From Sphingomonadales bacterium (GTDB taxonomy: Bacteria; Pseudomonadota; Alphaproteobacteria; Sphingomonadales; Sphingomonadaceae): DNA of 64,000 bases. Made by a program: the position numbers and the translations under genes. This document shows, piece by piece, positions 1-7,605 of this stretch. Each line of letters starts with the position of its first letter. The first letter of the stretch is position 1. The stretch lies in NCBI GenBank assembly GCA_016707885.1, contig JADJGU010000001.1:1057501-1121500 (forward strand), written 5' to 3'. The notes under the pieces were generated by a model that was not told where the DNA came from, did no database searches, and worked only from the letters and a program-made list of their open reading frames with translations.

Positions 1-66
1 GAACGCCCTAACCAAGCGGGCACCCCCAAGCAAATGCAATTTTTAACCGCGCAGTTGAATGCGGGT

Positions 67-1071
67 TTATATCCTAGGCATCAAACCGCGACGGATGAGG
101 CTTTCGGCGACGATGGTTTCGATCAGGTCTTCCTGTTTCCAGCCCATCAGCACCGCAGAGCGGCCATAGACCTTTTCCGACCAGAGGTTGCATTGCAGGT
201 TGACCTCGAGAAGATTGATCTCGCCCGTCGCCTCGTTGAAGCGGAATTCGAAGCGACCAAAATCAAACGGCCGGAAAATCTCCGCGAGCGTCAGCGTCAT
301 CGCCTTGATCTTTTCCCAGGCTTCATCGCCTTCGAACGGCACCAGCGTATATTTATGCTCGCGCTCTACAAGATCGCGCTTTTCGGCGTGGGTGCGCAGG
401 TGAGACGGGTCATTCTGCTTGAACAGCATCGGCGGCATCACGAAGGGGGCGCCGTCCTTGGTAATAACCGGAACCTCTACATCGCTGCCATTCATGAACG
501 GCTCGACAATGGCATCATGGCCCTCGGCATGGATGCGCAGCACAGCTTCTTTGACGCCTTCCCAATCATGCGCGTCACCAATGCCCCAACTGGCCGAGCT
601 GTTATTGGGCTTGATCACGAAACGGCTGCCCTTGGGGCAGCGGGCTTCCTCGACCGGCGCACCGGCTCGATAGACCGCCCAGTCGCAGGTCGGGACCCCG
701 CGCGCCTTGCCTTCGAGCTTGGTCAGGTGCTTGTCATCGGCAAGACCACGCAGGATCGGATTGGCACCGAGATAGGGCACGCCCAGGCGTTCACAGAGCA
801 GTGGGCACAGCATTTCCGAATTGAAGAAACCACCGCGATTAAGCATCGGCCAGACGAAATCGACGCCCGGATCGGTAAAGAGCGATTCATAATTGTTGGC
901 CACGCTCAATTTTTCGAAAAGCCCGGTGAGGATCGTCTTCATCTCATAATGATAGGGCGAGTGATTGCCATCGGTGCCGTGCAGGCTGCCATCACCCAGC
1001 GCATGCTTGGCGATGAAAAGGATGCGCAGATTTTTGCGGGCATCGGCGGTAAGGCGTGTGGGGTTTGCCAT
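67..1071 (-). CDS. ATP-grasp ligase-like protein
   Basis: A 334-residue protein of the ATP-grasp (D-Ala-D-Ala ligase-like) superfamily, which joins a carboxylate to an amine or thiol at the cost of ATP. Visible signs are the lysine-containing strand RFVIKPNNSSASWGIGD, the following EPF segment, and the C-terminal metal-binding pattern FEFRFN...INLLEVNLQCN. The ATG start at 1071 was preferred to an upstream TTG (1092) because GGAC lies just before it. It is divergent from the PLP-enzyme gene at 1200, so the two may share a promoter region and a pathway. The substrate cannot be told from the sequence, and no pathway partner is recognised nearby. Confidence 0.8.
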   Translation of the reverse strand: MANPTRLTADARKNLRILFIAKHALGDGSLHGTDGNHSPYHYEMKTILTGLFEKLSVANNYESLFTDPGVDFVWPMLNRGGFFNSEMLCPLLCERLGVPYLGANPILRGLADDKHLTKLEGKARGVPTCDWAVYRAGAPVEEARCPKGSRFVIKPNNSSASWGIGDAHDWEGVKEAVLRIHAEGHDAIVEPFMNGSDVEVPVITKDGAPFVMPPMLFKQNDPSHLRTHAEKRDLVEREHKYTLVPFEGDEAWEKIKAMTLTLAEIFRPFDFGRFEFRFNEATGEINLLEVNLQCNLWSEKVYGRSAVLMGWKQEDLIETIVAESLIRRGLMPRI

Positions 1072-1199
1072 AAGTCGTCCTTCGGCTTTCAAATTTGCCG
1101 CCGCTCATAGTCGCTTTGCCGAATTTCGCAATTTCCTAATTGCGGTGCGGCGGCTATATGCCGGGCCATCAAGGGAAACAAAGGGCCAGTTACGCGCTT

Positions 1200-2651
1200 A
1201 TGAATATTTCCGAACTGGCCGACTGGATGACCAGAGGCGGCGACGCGCGCATCGTGCTCGATCCAGCCACCGCGCTGAACCGCTATCACAGCGCCCCCTA
1301 TCCGCGCGATGTCCTGTCTTTTGCGTCCTCGACCGCGAACGATCTAAGCGCCGATGCCATGGCCTTCCTGGAGACCGAGTTTGCTGAAGGTGCAGGCGCG
1401 CTCGAAGCTGGCGATGCTTATGCCTCTTATCTGGATAAGATGCGTGTTCGGATAACGGCGGCGTACAGCCTCCCAGAGGGAACCGATATTTTCTTCGCGC
1501 CTTCGGGCACCGATCTTGAATATGTTGCGTTGCTAGCTGTTGCGGATCGCAAGCCCAATGGCATTGCCAACCTGTTGCTTGGTGCCGACGAGGTCGGTTC
1601 GGGCTGTATCCACAGCGCCGCCGGACGCTACTTCGCCAATGAAACCGCGCTGGTTAATGGGGTCAAGCCGGGCGACAGCATAGCTGGCTTTCCGCCAATT
1701 GAGATGGGCGACTTTCCGGTTCGCAATCCGGAGGGCGAGGCCTTCGACAGCGAGACTTTGGTTGGCCACATGGAAATGGCAATCGCCAACGCGCTGGCCG
1801 ATGGTCGTTTTCCGCTTGTCCATGTGGTTCACGGCTCGAAAACCGGCCTGGTGCTGCCGCACCTCGACGACATCGATCGATTGAAAGCACGCTTTGCAGG
1901 CGATGTCGCCTTCGTCGTCGATGCCTGTCAGGCGCGGATCACGACGCAGGCGATCCATGATTATCTAGCGCGCGGCATTATCGTTTTCCTTACCGGATCT
2001 AAGTTCATGGGTGGCCCGCCGTTCAGCGGTTTTGCTTTGCTGCCCGCAGGTGCCGTAAACGCAGCCGCACGGCTTGCTTCGGGGATGGCAACGGTGTTCC
2101 GTCGCGCAGAAGTGCCAACTGGGTGGGCGGGCGCAGAGGCTCTTCCTGACAGTGGCAATGCAGGGCTGGCGCTCCGGCTTTCGGCCTCACTGTTTGAGCT
2201 GGAGCGGTTTCAGAAATTGAGCATCGATCGGGTAACCCGGGTCGTGTCTGCATTCAATCAGGCGGCCGGAGCGCTGGCTGATCAGTTGCGCGCGCGCAAG
2301 GTGGCTGCCACCCCTGCCGAGGATGCCGACGAAGAGATACAACACCCCATCGAGATGCAGACGCTGGTGACGCTTGATCTTTGCCACGACGAGAATGGAG
2401 CAGTCAGCCGTACGCTCGATTTTGACAGCGCGGTTGCAATCCACAAGGCGATGACCTCCGACGGTGTGCGTCTTGGCCAACCGGTGCGCTGCGTCAAGCT
2501 GCCCGACGGGCGCTGGGGCGCGACTCTGCGCGTTGGCCTGTCGATGCCACAGGTCGTTCGCCTAGATGGCTTAGGCGATGCCGAAATGGCCGCCTGGCTG
2601 CAAAGTTCGATGGACCGGATTGCGGGCGCGCTCCAGCCCCGTCTGGATTAG
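1200..2651 (+). CDS. PLP-dependent aminotransferase-like enzyme
   Basis: A 483-residue protein with the layout of a fold-type I PLP enzyme (decarboxylase/class V aminotransferase type). The segment VVHVVHGSKTGL is followed by DIAFVVDACQ-like sequence (AFVVDACQAR, the aspartate that binds the pyridine nitrogen) and by LTGSKFMGGPPFSG, where the lysine of GSK should hold the cofactor. The small domain follows. ATG 1200 is chosen because the longer in-frame extension is not protein-like. It ends 2 bp from the convergent chemoreceptor gene and is divergent from the ATP-grasp gene. An aminotransferase next to an ATP-grasp ligase suggests a small amino-acid-derived metabolite, but that is inference. 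Confidence 0.8.
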   Translation: MNISELADWMTRGGDARIVLDPATALNRYHSAPYPRDVLSFASSTANDLSADAMAFLETEFAEGAGALEAGDAYASYLDKMRVRITAAYSLPEGTDIFFAPSGTDLEYVALLAVADRKPNGIANLLLGADEVGSGCIHSAAGRYFANETALVNGVKPGDSIAGFPPIEMGDFPVRNPEGEAFDSETLVGHMEMAIANALADGRFPLVHVVHGSKTGLVLPHLDDIDRLKARFAGDVAFVVDACQARITTQAIHDYLARGIIVFLTGSKFMGGPPFSGFALLPAGAVNAAARLASGMATVFRRAEVPTGWAGAEALPDSGNAGLALRLSASLFELERFQKLSIDRVTRVVSAFNQAAGALADQLRARKVAATPAEDADEEIQHPIEMQTLVTLDLCHDENGAVSRTLDFDSAVAIHKAMTSDGVRLGQPVRCVKLPDGRWGATLRVGLSMPQVVRLDGLGDAEMAAWLQSSMDRIAGALQPRLD

Positions 2652-2653
2652 AA

Positions 2654-4297
2654 TCAAGCGGTTCGCAGTCGCTGCAAGAATGCGGCACTTGCATCACGCA
2701 AGGTTTGCGCGCGCGACTCCATTTCACGCATGACCTGATGCATTTCATCGGCCACTTCGCCGACGCGCAGGGCGTCTTGATTCACTTCGCGGCTTTGCGT
2801 GCGCACTTCTTCGGCATCGCGCGCGGCATGCTCTGCATTGTCACCGATTTCGCGGGTGGCCGCTTGCTGCTGGGTGATGGCAACGGCGATATTGCCCGCA
2901 CCCTGTTGGACGCGATCAATCTTGTCGACCACTGACTCAACCGTTTGCGCGGTCGATGCCATCTGATTGCGGATATTTTCGACCGTGCCGGTGACCGAGG
3001 CGATGGCCTGATGCGTCTGGTTGGCGAGCGATTTCACCTCTTGCGCAACGACGGCAAAGCCGCGTCCAGCCTCACCCGCACGCGCCGCTTCAATCGTCGC
3101 ATTGAGTGCTAGCAGGTTCGTTCTGCTGGCGACATCCTCAATGATTGCGGCAATTTCACCGACCTTGTCGGCATCGCGGGCCAAGGCATCAATGGCAGTA
3201 CTGCCATCACGGCTGCTACCCGTGGCAGCGGTTGCCGCATCGACCTGATCGCTGATTTGATCAGATATGGCATGGGTTGCATCTCCCAATTGCCGCGCGG
3301 CACCTGCGACCATCTGAATGGCGACACTCATATTTTCAGCCATAACAGCCATCGAGTCCGCGCGGGTCCGGGTCTGCGCGCCGATCTGCACTAGCTGCTG
3401 GGCGGATTCGCCGACCGATTCGATCGCATTGCCGATAGCATCGACTGTCATAACGACAGACCTTTCAAATTCGACCGCCAGTTGGTCCATTTCAGCCTGG
3501 CGTTGGGCGTCGGCTTTGGCGCGTGCTTCGGCCTCAAGCGATTCGGAACGCTTGCGTTCAGCCTCTATTTCGATCCGGCGCTGTTGTTCCTGTTCGTAAA
3601 AATCGGCACGGGCATGGGCAAAGGCATGGGCATCGTCGATCGACGACAGGAACGATCGCCATTGCCGCATCGCCACGCGGTGCAGTGCGAATCCGTAAAT
3701 TGCTGTCGCTGCATAGAAGTACCAAGGTAGTTGCTCATCGGACAGTAGCGGCCCTAGCACTCCGCCTGCGGTAACAATCAGCAGCCAGGCAAACATCGAT
3801 CGCGGTAAACACAAGAAGGTCAAAGCGCCTACGCCGATTAAGCCAAAAGCAGTGATCCCTGCCAGGACATGGTTGATCGTGCCCGGAATGGTCCAAAGAT
3901 CGCAGATCAGCCCGGCCCATGCGACTGCACCGATGGCGACATATTCGACAAAACGGTTGCGCAGCTTGAGCAATCGCAGGCTGTCTTCGTCTGTATCGGG
4001 ATTATAGGCTTTCAACGCCACATGCAGGCGGAAAATAAGAAATTGTGACAGCGCCACCATAGGGGCGCCGACAATGGCGAAATAAGGCGTTGTCACCGAC
4101 AGCATCAATCCACCGGTTCCGACATAGAATAACACTGCAGTCAGCATGATAGCGACATTGGCACCGACAGCGGCCTGCAATTGCGCCTGCAATATGTTGC
4201 GATTCTCTCCGCTGGCGCTGCGACGCAGCATCTGCACCTCGCCCTTCAGATCGAGCAAGATTGCGAATAGATCGCGGTAATTCCCCAAATGCACCAT
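2654..4297 (-). CDS. Methyl-accepting chemotaxis protein
   Basis: A 547-residue chemoreceptor-type protein. Residues about 45-220 contain around six hydrophobic segments (for example VAIMLTAVLFYVGTGGLML and VLAGITAFGLIGVGALTFL) with no large periplasmic sensor domain, so it probably senses the membrane or cytoplasmic state. A long charged, Glu/Gln-rich coiled coil (about 230-290) leads into the signalling domain, whose hairpin tip is clear: RTNLLALNATIEAARAGEAG followed by RGFAVVAQEVKSLA, the CheA/CheW contact region. There is no HAMP domain of the usual kind. It stands alone, with no che genes near it, and ends 2 bp from the convergent PLP-enzyme gene. Confidence 0.92.
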   Translation of the reverse strand: MVHLGNYRDLFAILLDLKGEVQMLRRSASGENRNILQAQLQAAVGANVAIMLTAVLFYVGTGGLMLSVTTPYFAIVGAPMVALSQFLIFRLHVALKAYNPDTDEDSLRLLKLRNRFVEYVAIGAVAWAGLICDLWTIPGTINHVLAGITAFGLIGVGALTFLCLPRSMFAWLLIVTAGGVLGPLLSDEQLPWYFYAATAIYGFALHRVAMRQWRSFLSSIDDAHAFAHARADFYEQEQQRRIEIEAERKRSESLEAEARAKADAQRQAEMDQLAVEFERSVVMTVDAIGNAIESVGESAQQLVQIGAQTRTRADSMAVMAENMSVAIQMVAGAARQLGDATHAISDQISDQVDAATAATGSSRDGSTAIDALARDADKVGEIAAIIEDVASRTNLLALNATIEAARAGEAGRGFAVVAQEVKSLANQTHQAIASVTGTVENIRNQMASTAQTVESVVDKIDRVQQGAGNIAVAITQQQAATREIGDNAEHAARDAEEVRTQSREVNQDALRVGEVADEMHQVMREMESRAQTLRDASAAFLQRLRTA

Positions 4298-4391
4298 GAA
4301 CGCGCCTCACACCCAGTTCTGCGCTTTCTATCGCAGCAATGTGTAAAGCAGTTGTTAACTATGAAATAGGAGTGTTGACGCGCCCCAAACG

Positions 4392-4420
4392 AAAAGGGGC
4401 GACCCGAAGGCGCCCCTTTT
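4392..4420 (-). terminator. Rho-independent terminator of rplM-rpsI
   Basis: The perfect 10-bp inverted repeat AAAAGGGGCG / CGCCCCTTTT with a 9-nt loop lies 27 bp downstream of rpsI. On the minus strand the stem is followed by a T-rich tract (TTTTCGTTT), the usual intrinsic terminator form. Confidence 0.85.
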
Positions 4421-4446
4421 GTATTTCTGCAAGATCGCGAAAGCGA

Positions 4447-4938
4447 TTAACGCTTCGAGAACTGGAAGCTCTTGCGGGCTTTCGCCTTGCCGTATTTCTT
4501 ACGTTCGACGGTACGGCTGTCGCGGGTCAGGAAGCCTTCGGCCTTGACCGCGCTGCGCAGCGCAGGTTCGAACCGGGTCAGCGCCTGGGCGATGCCGTGC
4601 TTTACCGCACCGGCCTGGCCAGAAAGACCGCCGCCCTTGACGGTGGCGATGATGTCATACTGGCCAACGCGGTCAGTAACATCGAACGGCTGGTTGATGA
4701 CAAGACGCAGCGTCGGACGGGCGAAATAGACAGTCTGGTCGCGGCCATTGACCACGATCTTGCCGGTGCCGGGCTTCAACCAGACGCGGGCAACGGCGTC
4801 CTTACGGCGTCCGGTTGCATAGCTGCGGCCTTGCGCGTCGACGATTTTCTCACGCAGCGGTGCGGCGGGAGCGGCCGGTGCCACGGTTTCAGCGCCCAGC
4901 GTTTCGAGATCGGAGAGAGAATTAGCGGTGTCGGACAT
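4447..4938 (-). CDS. rpsI: 30S ribosomal protein S9
   Basis: A 163-residue small-subunit protein. The S9 core is plain: GRSYATGRRKDAVARVWLKPG, followed by GRDQTVYFARPTLR, the GGGLSGQAGAVKHGIAQAL segment and the basic tail ending KARKSFQFSKR that reaches the P-site tRNA. The first 35 residues (Ala/Pro-rich, APAAPAAPLRE) are an N-terminal extension typical of alphaproteobacterial S9. Its ATG overlaps the TAA of rplM by one base (TAATG), so the two are translationally coupled. An intrinsic terminator follows. Confidence 0.98.
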   Translation of the reverse strand: MSDTANSLSDLETLGAETVAPAAPAAPLREKIVDAQGRSYATGRRKDAVARVWLKPGTGKIVVNGRDQTVYFARPTLRLVINQPFDVTDRVGQYDIIATVKGGGLSGQAGAVKHGIAQALTRFEPALRSAVKAEGFLTRDSRTVERKKYGKAKARKSFQFSKR

Positions 4939-5417
4939 TATGCACCCACCTTGTTCTTGCGATTCATGGAAGCGATATCGAGCACCTTCGGCTGCTGGCC
5001 GTCATGCGGGTGTTCGGTACCGTTGTAAAGGTGCAGGGCACGCATCTGCTGGCGACCCAGCGGGCCGCGCGGAACCATGCGCTCGACAGCCTTTTCGAGT
5101 ACGCGCTCAGGGAAACGGCCTTCGAGAACCTTGGCTGCGGTAACACCCTTGATGCCGCCGGCATAGCCGGTGTGGCGATAGTACACCTTGTCGCCCAGCT
5201 TCTTGCCGGTGAACTTCACCTTGTCAGCGTTGATGACGATGACATGGTCACCGCAATCGACGTGCGGGGTAAAGCTCGGCTTGTGCTTGCCGCGCAGGAT
5301 ATTGGCAATAATCGTGGCCACGCGACCGACAACCAGACCGTCGGCATCAATGATATGCCAATCCTTCTGGACGTCCTGCGGGCGGATCGACTTCGTGACT
5401 TTGGACAGCGTTTTCAT
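4938..5417 (-). CDS. rplM: 50S ribosomal protein L13
   Basis: A 159-residue large-subunit protein with the L13 landmarks WHIIDADGLVVGRVAT, HVDCGDHVIVINA, KVYYRHTGYAGG and ERMVPRGPLGRQQMRALHLYNGTEHPH. The start at 5417 (MKTLSKVTKS) is preferred; 16 more codons are open upstream but do not match the family. It is the first gene of the rplM-rpsI operon. Confidence 0.98.
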   Translation of the reverse strand: MKTLSKVTKSIRPQDVQKDWHIIDADGLVVGRVATIIANILRGKHKPSFTPHVDCGDHVIVINADKVKFTGKKLGDKVYYRHTGYAGGIKGVTAAKVLEGRFPERVLEKAVERMVPRGPLGRQQMRALHLYNGTEHPHDGQQPKVLDIASMNRKNKVGA

Positions 5418-5486
5418 GGCTGCTGTTCGAACCTCCGATTGGGATGGGGTGCTGAAGAGAATCAATTCCTCATCAGCGGACGGGCG

Positions 5487-5515
5487 CTATTGGCGCGGCA
5501 GCTATGAATAGTCAA
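5487..5515 (-). promoter_or_regulatory. Possible promoter of rplM-rpsI
   Basis: On the minus strand TTGACT (5515-5510) and CAATAG (5492-5487) are separated by 17 bp, about 70 bp upstream of rplM. The -35 is good and the -10 is weak. This is inference from consensus only. Confidence 0.35.
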
Positions 5516-5552
5516 GCAAATGCGGGTGTTTTGGGGAAGGTAAAATAATACC

Positions 5553-5873
5553 CTATCCGATACATTGTGTCTGCACCCACTGCACGAAAGGCGTGCTCGC
5601 CTCGTCGACCGGCCAAGCCAATATGGCTGGTGTCTTATAGCTGTGCAGTTGGGCGATCCGCTCGATCGTGCGCTCGACCCTGTCTGCGGTCGTCTTGAAA
5701 ATTACCGGATGCTCTTCGCTGGTTTCGATGTCGCCATCCCAGTTATAATGCGAAATTGCAGGAGACAGGCGGTTTGCGCAAGCAATCAGCCGTTCTTCGA
5801 GCAGCTTGCGACAGGCATCATGTGCTTCGCCAGCGCTCGGGAACAGCGAATAGACCATGACAATTTCACTCAT
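5553..5873 (-). CDS. cutA: CutA divalent-cation tolerance protein
   Basis: A 106-residue CutA1-family protein, a small trimeric cytoplasmic protein linked to copper/divalent metal tolerance. Family features seen are the N-terminal IVMVYSLFPSAGEAHDACRKLLEERLIACANRL (ending in the conserved ACAN), YNWDGDIETSEEHPVIFKTT and the C-terminal LHSYKTPAILAWPVDEASTPFVQWV. The length is normal. Its start overlaps the end of the heme A synthase gene by 8 bp, so it is translated as part of that operon. Confidence 0.95.
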   Translation of the reverse strand: MSEIVMVYSLFPSAGEAHDACRKLLEERLIACANRLSPAISHYNWDGDIETSEEHPVIFKTTADRVERTIERIAQLHSYKTPAILAWPVDEASTPFVQWVQTQCIG

Positions 5874-6927
5874 TCATACCACCCTGTTGAACCGAAAGGC
5901 GGTGCGCGCCCCAGACGGTGGTCGCCACAACAATTGCGCCGACCGCTTGATGCAACACCGCCAATATGATGTTCATTCCGGTCATTACCGTTGCGATCCC
6001 TAACAAAATCTGTGTTCCAAATGCTGAATGGATGGCAATAGATGCCGGTCGCGCGCCGATATGTTTCAGTCGTCGCGCCATTAGGATAAGCGCCCCGACG
6101 GTGATCCAGGCCCACCAGCGGTGGATGAAATGGGTCAGGAACGGATCATGCGTGAGTGCGAACCAAAGGCCATTCGACCAGTCGACCCCCTCGGGATAGA
6201 ACTTCCCATTCATCAGCGGCCAGCTGTTCGAAACATAGCCTGCATTCAACCCCGCGACCCAGGCACCGAACAGCAACTGGATAAACAGGACGACCAAGAC
6301 GGTCAGCGAGAAGCCAGTGAGTCGCGCATTCTGCGCAACCGGGCGCGCAGCCTTTGTTTTCAGATCAAGTGCTGTCCAGATCAGGCCGCCCATGATGAAC
6401 AATGCGGTCAGCAGGTGCACGGCAAGGCGGAAATGGCTGACATCAGTCCGCGCGCTCAGGCCCGACGACACCATCCACCAGCCGATTGTGCCCTGCAGCC
6501 CGCCCAGCGCGAGCAGCGCCAACAGGCGTGGATGGTACCCGACCGGAATCTGGCGCTTGAACCAATACCATGCCAGTGGCAGCGCAAAAGCAAGGCCGAT
6601 CACGCGCCCCAAAAGCCGGTGCACCCATTCCCAGAAATAGATGAATTTGAATTCGGCCAGCGTCATTCCGGCGGGGCCGTTGATCTCCAGATATTCGGGA
6701 ATCTTTTTGTACTTCTCGAACTCCGAAATCCATTGTGCCTCGTTCAGCGGTGGCAGTGCCCCGGTCACCGGTTTCCATTCTGTAATCGACAGACCCGATT
6801 CGGTCAGGCGTGTAATGCCGCCGACGATGACCATTAGGAAAACCAGAAAGGCGAAGGACATCAACCAGTTGGCCAGTTTTTGGGGTGCTGCTGATGTTTG
6901 AGCAGCAAGAGAGGCGGCTACTTGCAT
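5866..6927 (-). CDS. ctaA: Heme A synthase, COX15/CtaA family
   Basis: This enzyme converts heme O to heme A for the aa3-type cytochrome oxidase, in the inner membrane. The protein has about eight hydrophobic segments in two similar halves. Heme-ligand histidines are visible in FWEWVHRLLGRVIGL, DVSHFRLAVHLLTALF, THFIHRWWAWITVG and AVLHQAVGAIVV. The early motif GGITRLTESGLSITEWKPVTGALPPL is the COX15 signature of type 2 heme A synthases. I prefer ATG 6927 (MQVAASLAAQ, 353 residues); an in-frame ATG at 6999 would add 24 residues. It is coupled to cutA downstream. Confidence 0.95.
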   Translation of the reverse strand: MQVAASLAAQTSAAPQKLANWLMSFAFLVFLMVIVGGITRLTESGLSITEWKPVTGALPPLNEAQWISEFEKYKKIPEYLEINGPAGMTLAEFKFIYFWEWVHRLLGRVIGLAFALPLAWYWFKRQIPVGYHPRLLALLALGGLQGTIGWWMVSSGLSARTDVSHFRLAVHLLTALFIMGGLIWTALDLKTKAARPVAQNARLTGFSLTVLVVLFIQLLFGAWVAGLNAGYVSNSWPLMNGKFYPEGVDWSNGLWFALTHDPFLTHFIHRWWAWITVGALILMARRLKHIGARPASIAIHSAFGTQILLGIATVMTGMNIILAVLHQAVGAIVVATTVWGAHRLSVQQGGMNE

Positions 6928-7154
6928 GGCCGCGATATGATGGCGTGGTGACTGCATGGCAAGTGCGCGCTGCGCAATGCCCGTTGCAAGTTTTTTCACC
7001 CTTCACACAGCGCGTTAAGTGGGAATAGCCGCCTTTTCGGCATCTTTCGGTGGTTAAAAGGTACAATATGTGCCATATACGTAATTAAGTAACGCCGAAT
7101 AGTTGAATTATTTCACTGTGGCGCAAACAATTTTCACTTGCTTTGGAGTGATTT

Positions 7155-7515
7155 ATGAGCGGCATCGCTGGCAGCTCGCTTTTGGGCGCGCCCAACGGAC
7201 AGATCATCGATTTTGAACGCGCCGAGTTGCGGCGCGTGCCCTTTCAGGATTCGCTGTATCTGTGGGTTAGTGGAAAGCTCCCCGGCCCCGGCTTCGATGT
7301 GAAGCTGGCCCCGCTATTACGGGCGCCCGGACTATTGGGACATCGAAGTGGCAGCTGTCACCATCCCTACGCCGGCCAATGACGTGGCGGATACTGATAC
7401 GACGCTCGAATTTGAACGCTCGGTCCCATTGGCAGGCATCACCGGAATCCTGGGCATCGCCGTGATCGGTGCCAACCAGATCAAGCAAATCGAAATTTCC
7501 GACGAGTCCGTTTAG
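7155..7515 (+). pseudogene. Conserved small protein, frameshifted
   Basis: A small gene with a good ribosome site (TTGGAG, 7142-7147) and ATG 7155. It reads MSGIAGSSLLGAPNGQIIDF to FDVKLAP, then leaves frame at about 7314. The next frame continues as YYGRPDYWDIEVAAVTIP and ends ITKQIEISDESV-like (QIKQIEISDESV) at TAG 7513. The two halves fit a single protein of 120 residues if two bases (GC, giving CCGCGCTAT) were lost. I do not recognise a function. The intact codon pattern on both sides suggests a recent mutation or a sequencing error rather than decay. Confidence 0.7.
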
Positions 7516-7541
7516 GGTCGCAAAACCGTCGGATATGGGGC

Positions 7542-7598
7542 GGGGGCAGGCCGGCTTGCCTTGCATGCAAGGCAACACCTCAACAACGGCCTGCCCCC
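7542..7598. terminator. Nested hairpins between convergent genes
   Basis: An 11-bp inverted repeat (GGGGGCAGGCC at 7542-7552 and GGCCTGCCCCC at 7588-7598) encloses a perfect 20-bp palindrome TTGCCTTGCATGCAAGGCAA (7556-7575). It sits between the end of the small plus-strand gene (7515) and the end of the minus-strand dsbD gene (7606), so it probably terminates transcription from one or both sides. There is no long T-run. Confidence 0.55.
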
Positions 7599-7605
7599 AA
7601 ACCCA

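Noticed and set aside
34..1110. Long plus-strand open frame opposite the ATP-grasp gene
   Set aside because: Antisense shadow of high-GC coding DNA; no family likeness, while the minus strand encodes a clear ATP-grasp protein.
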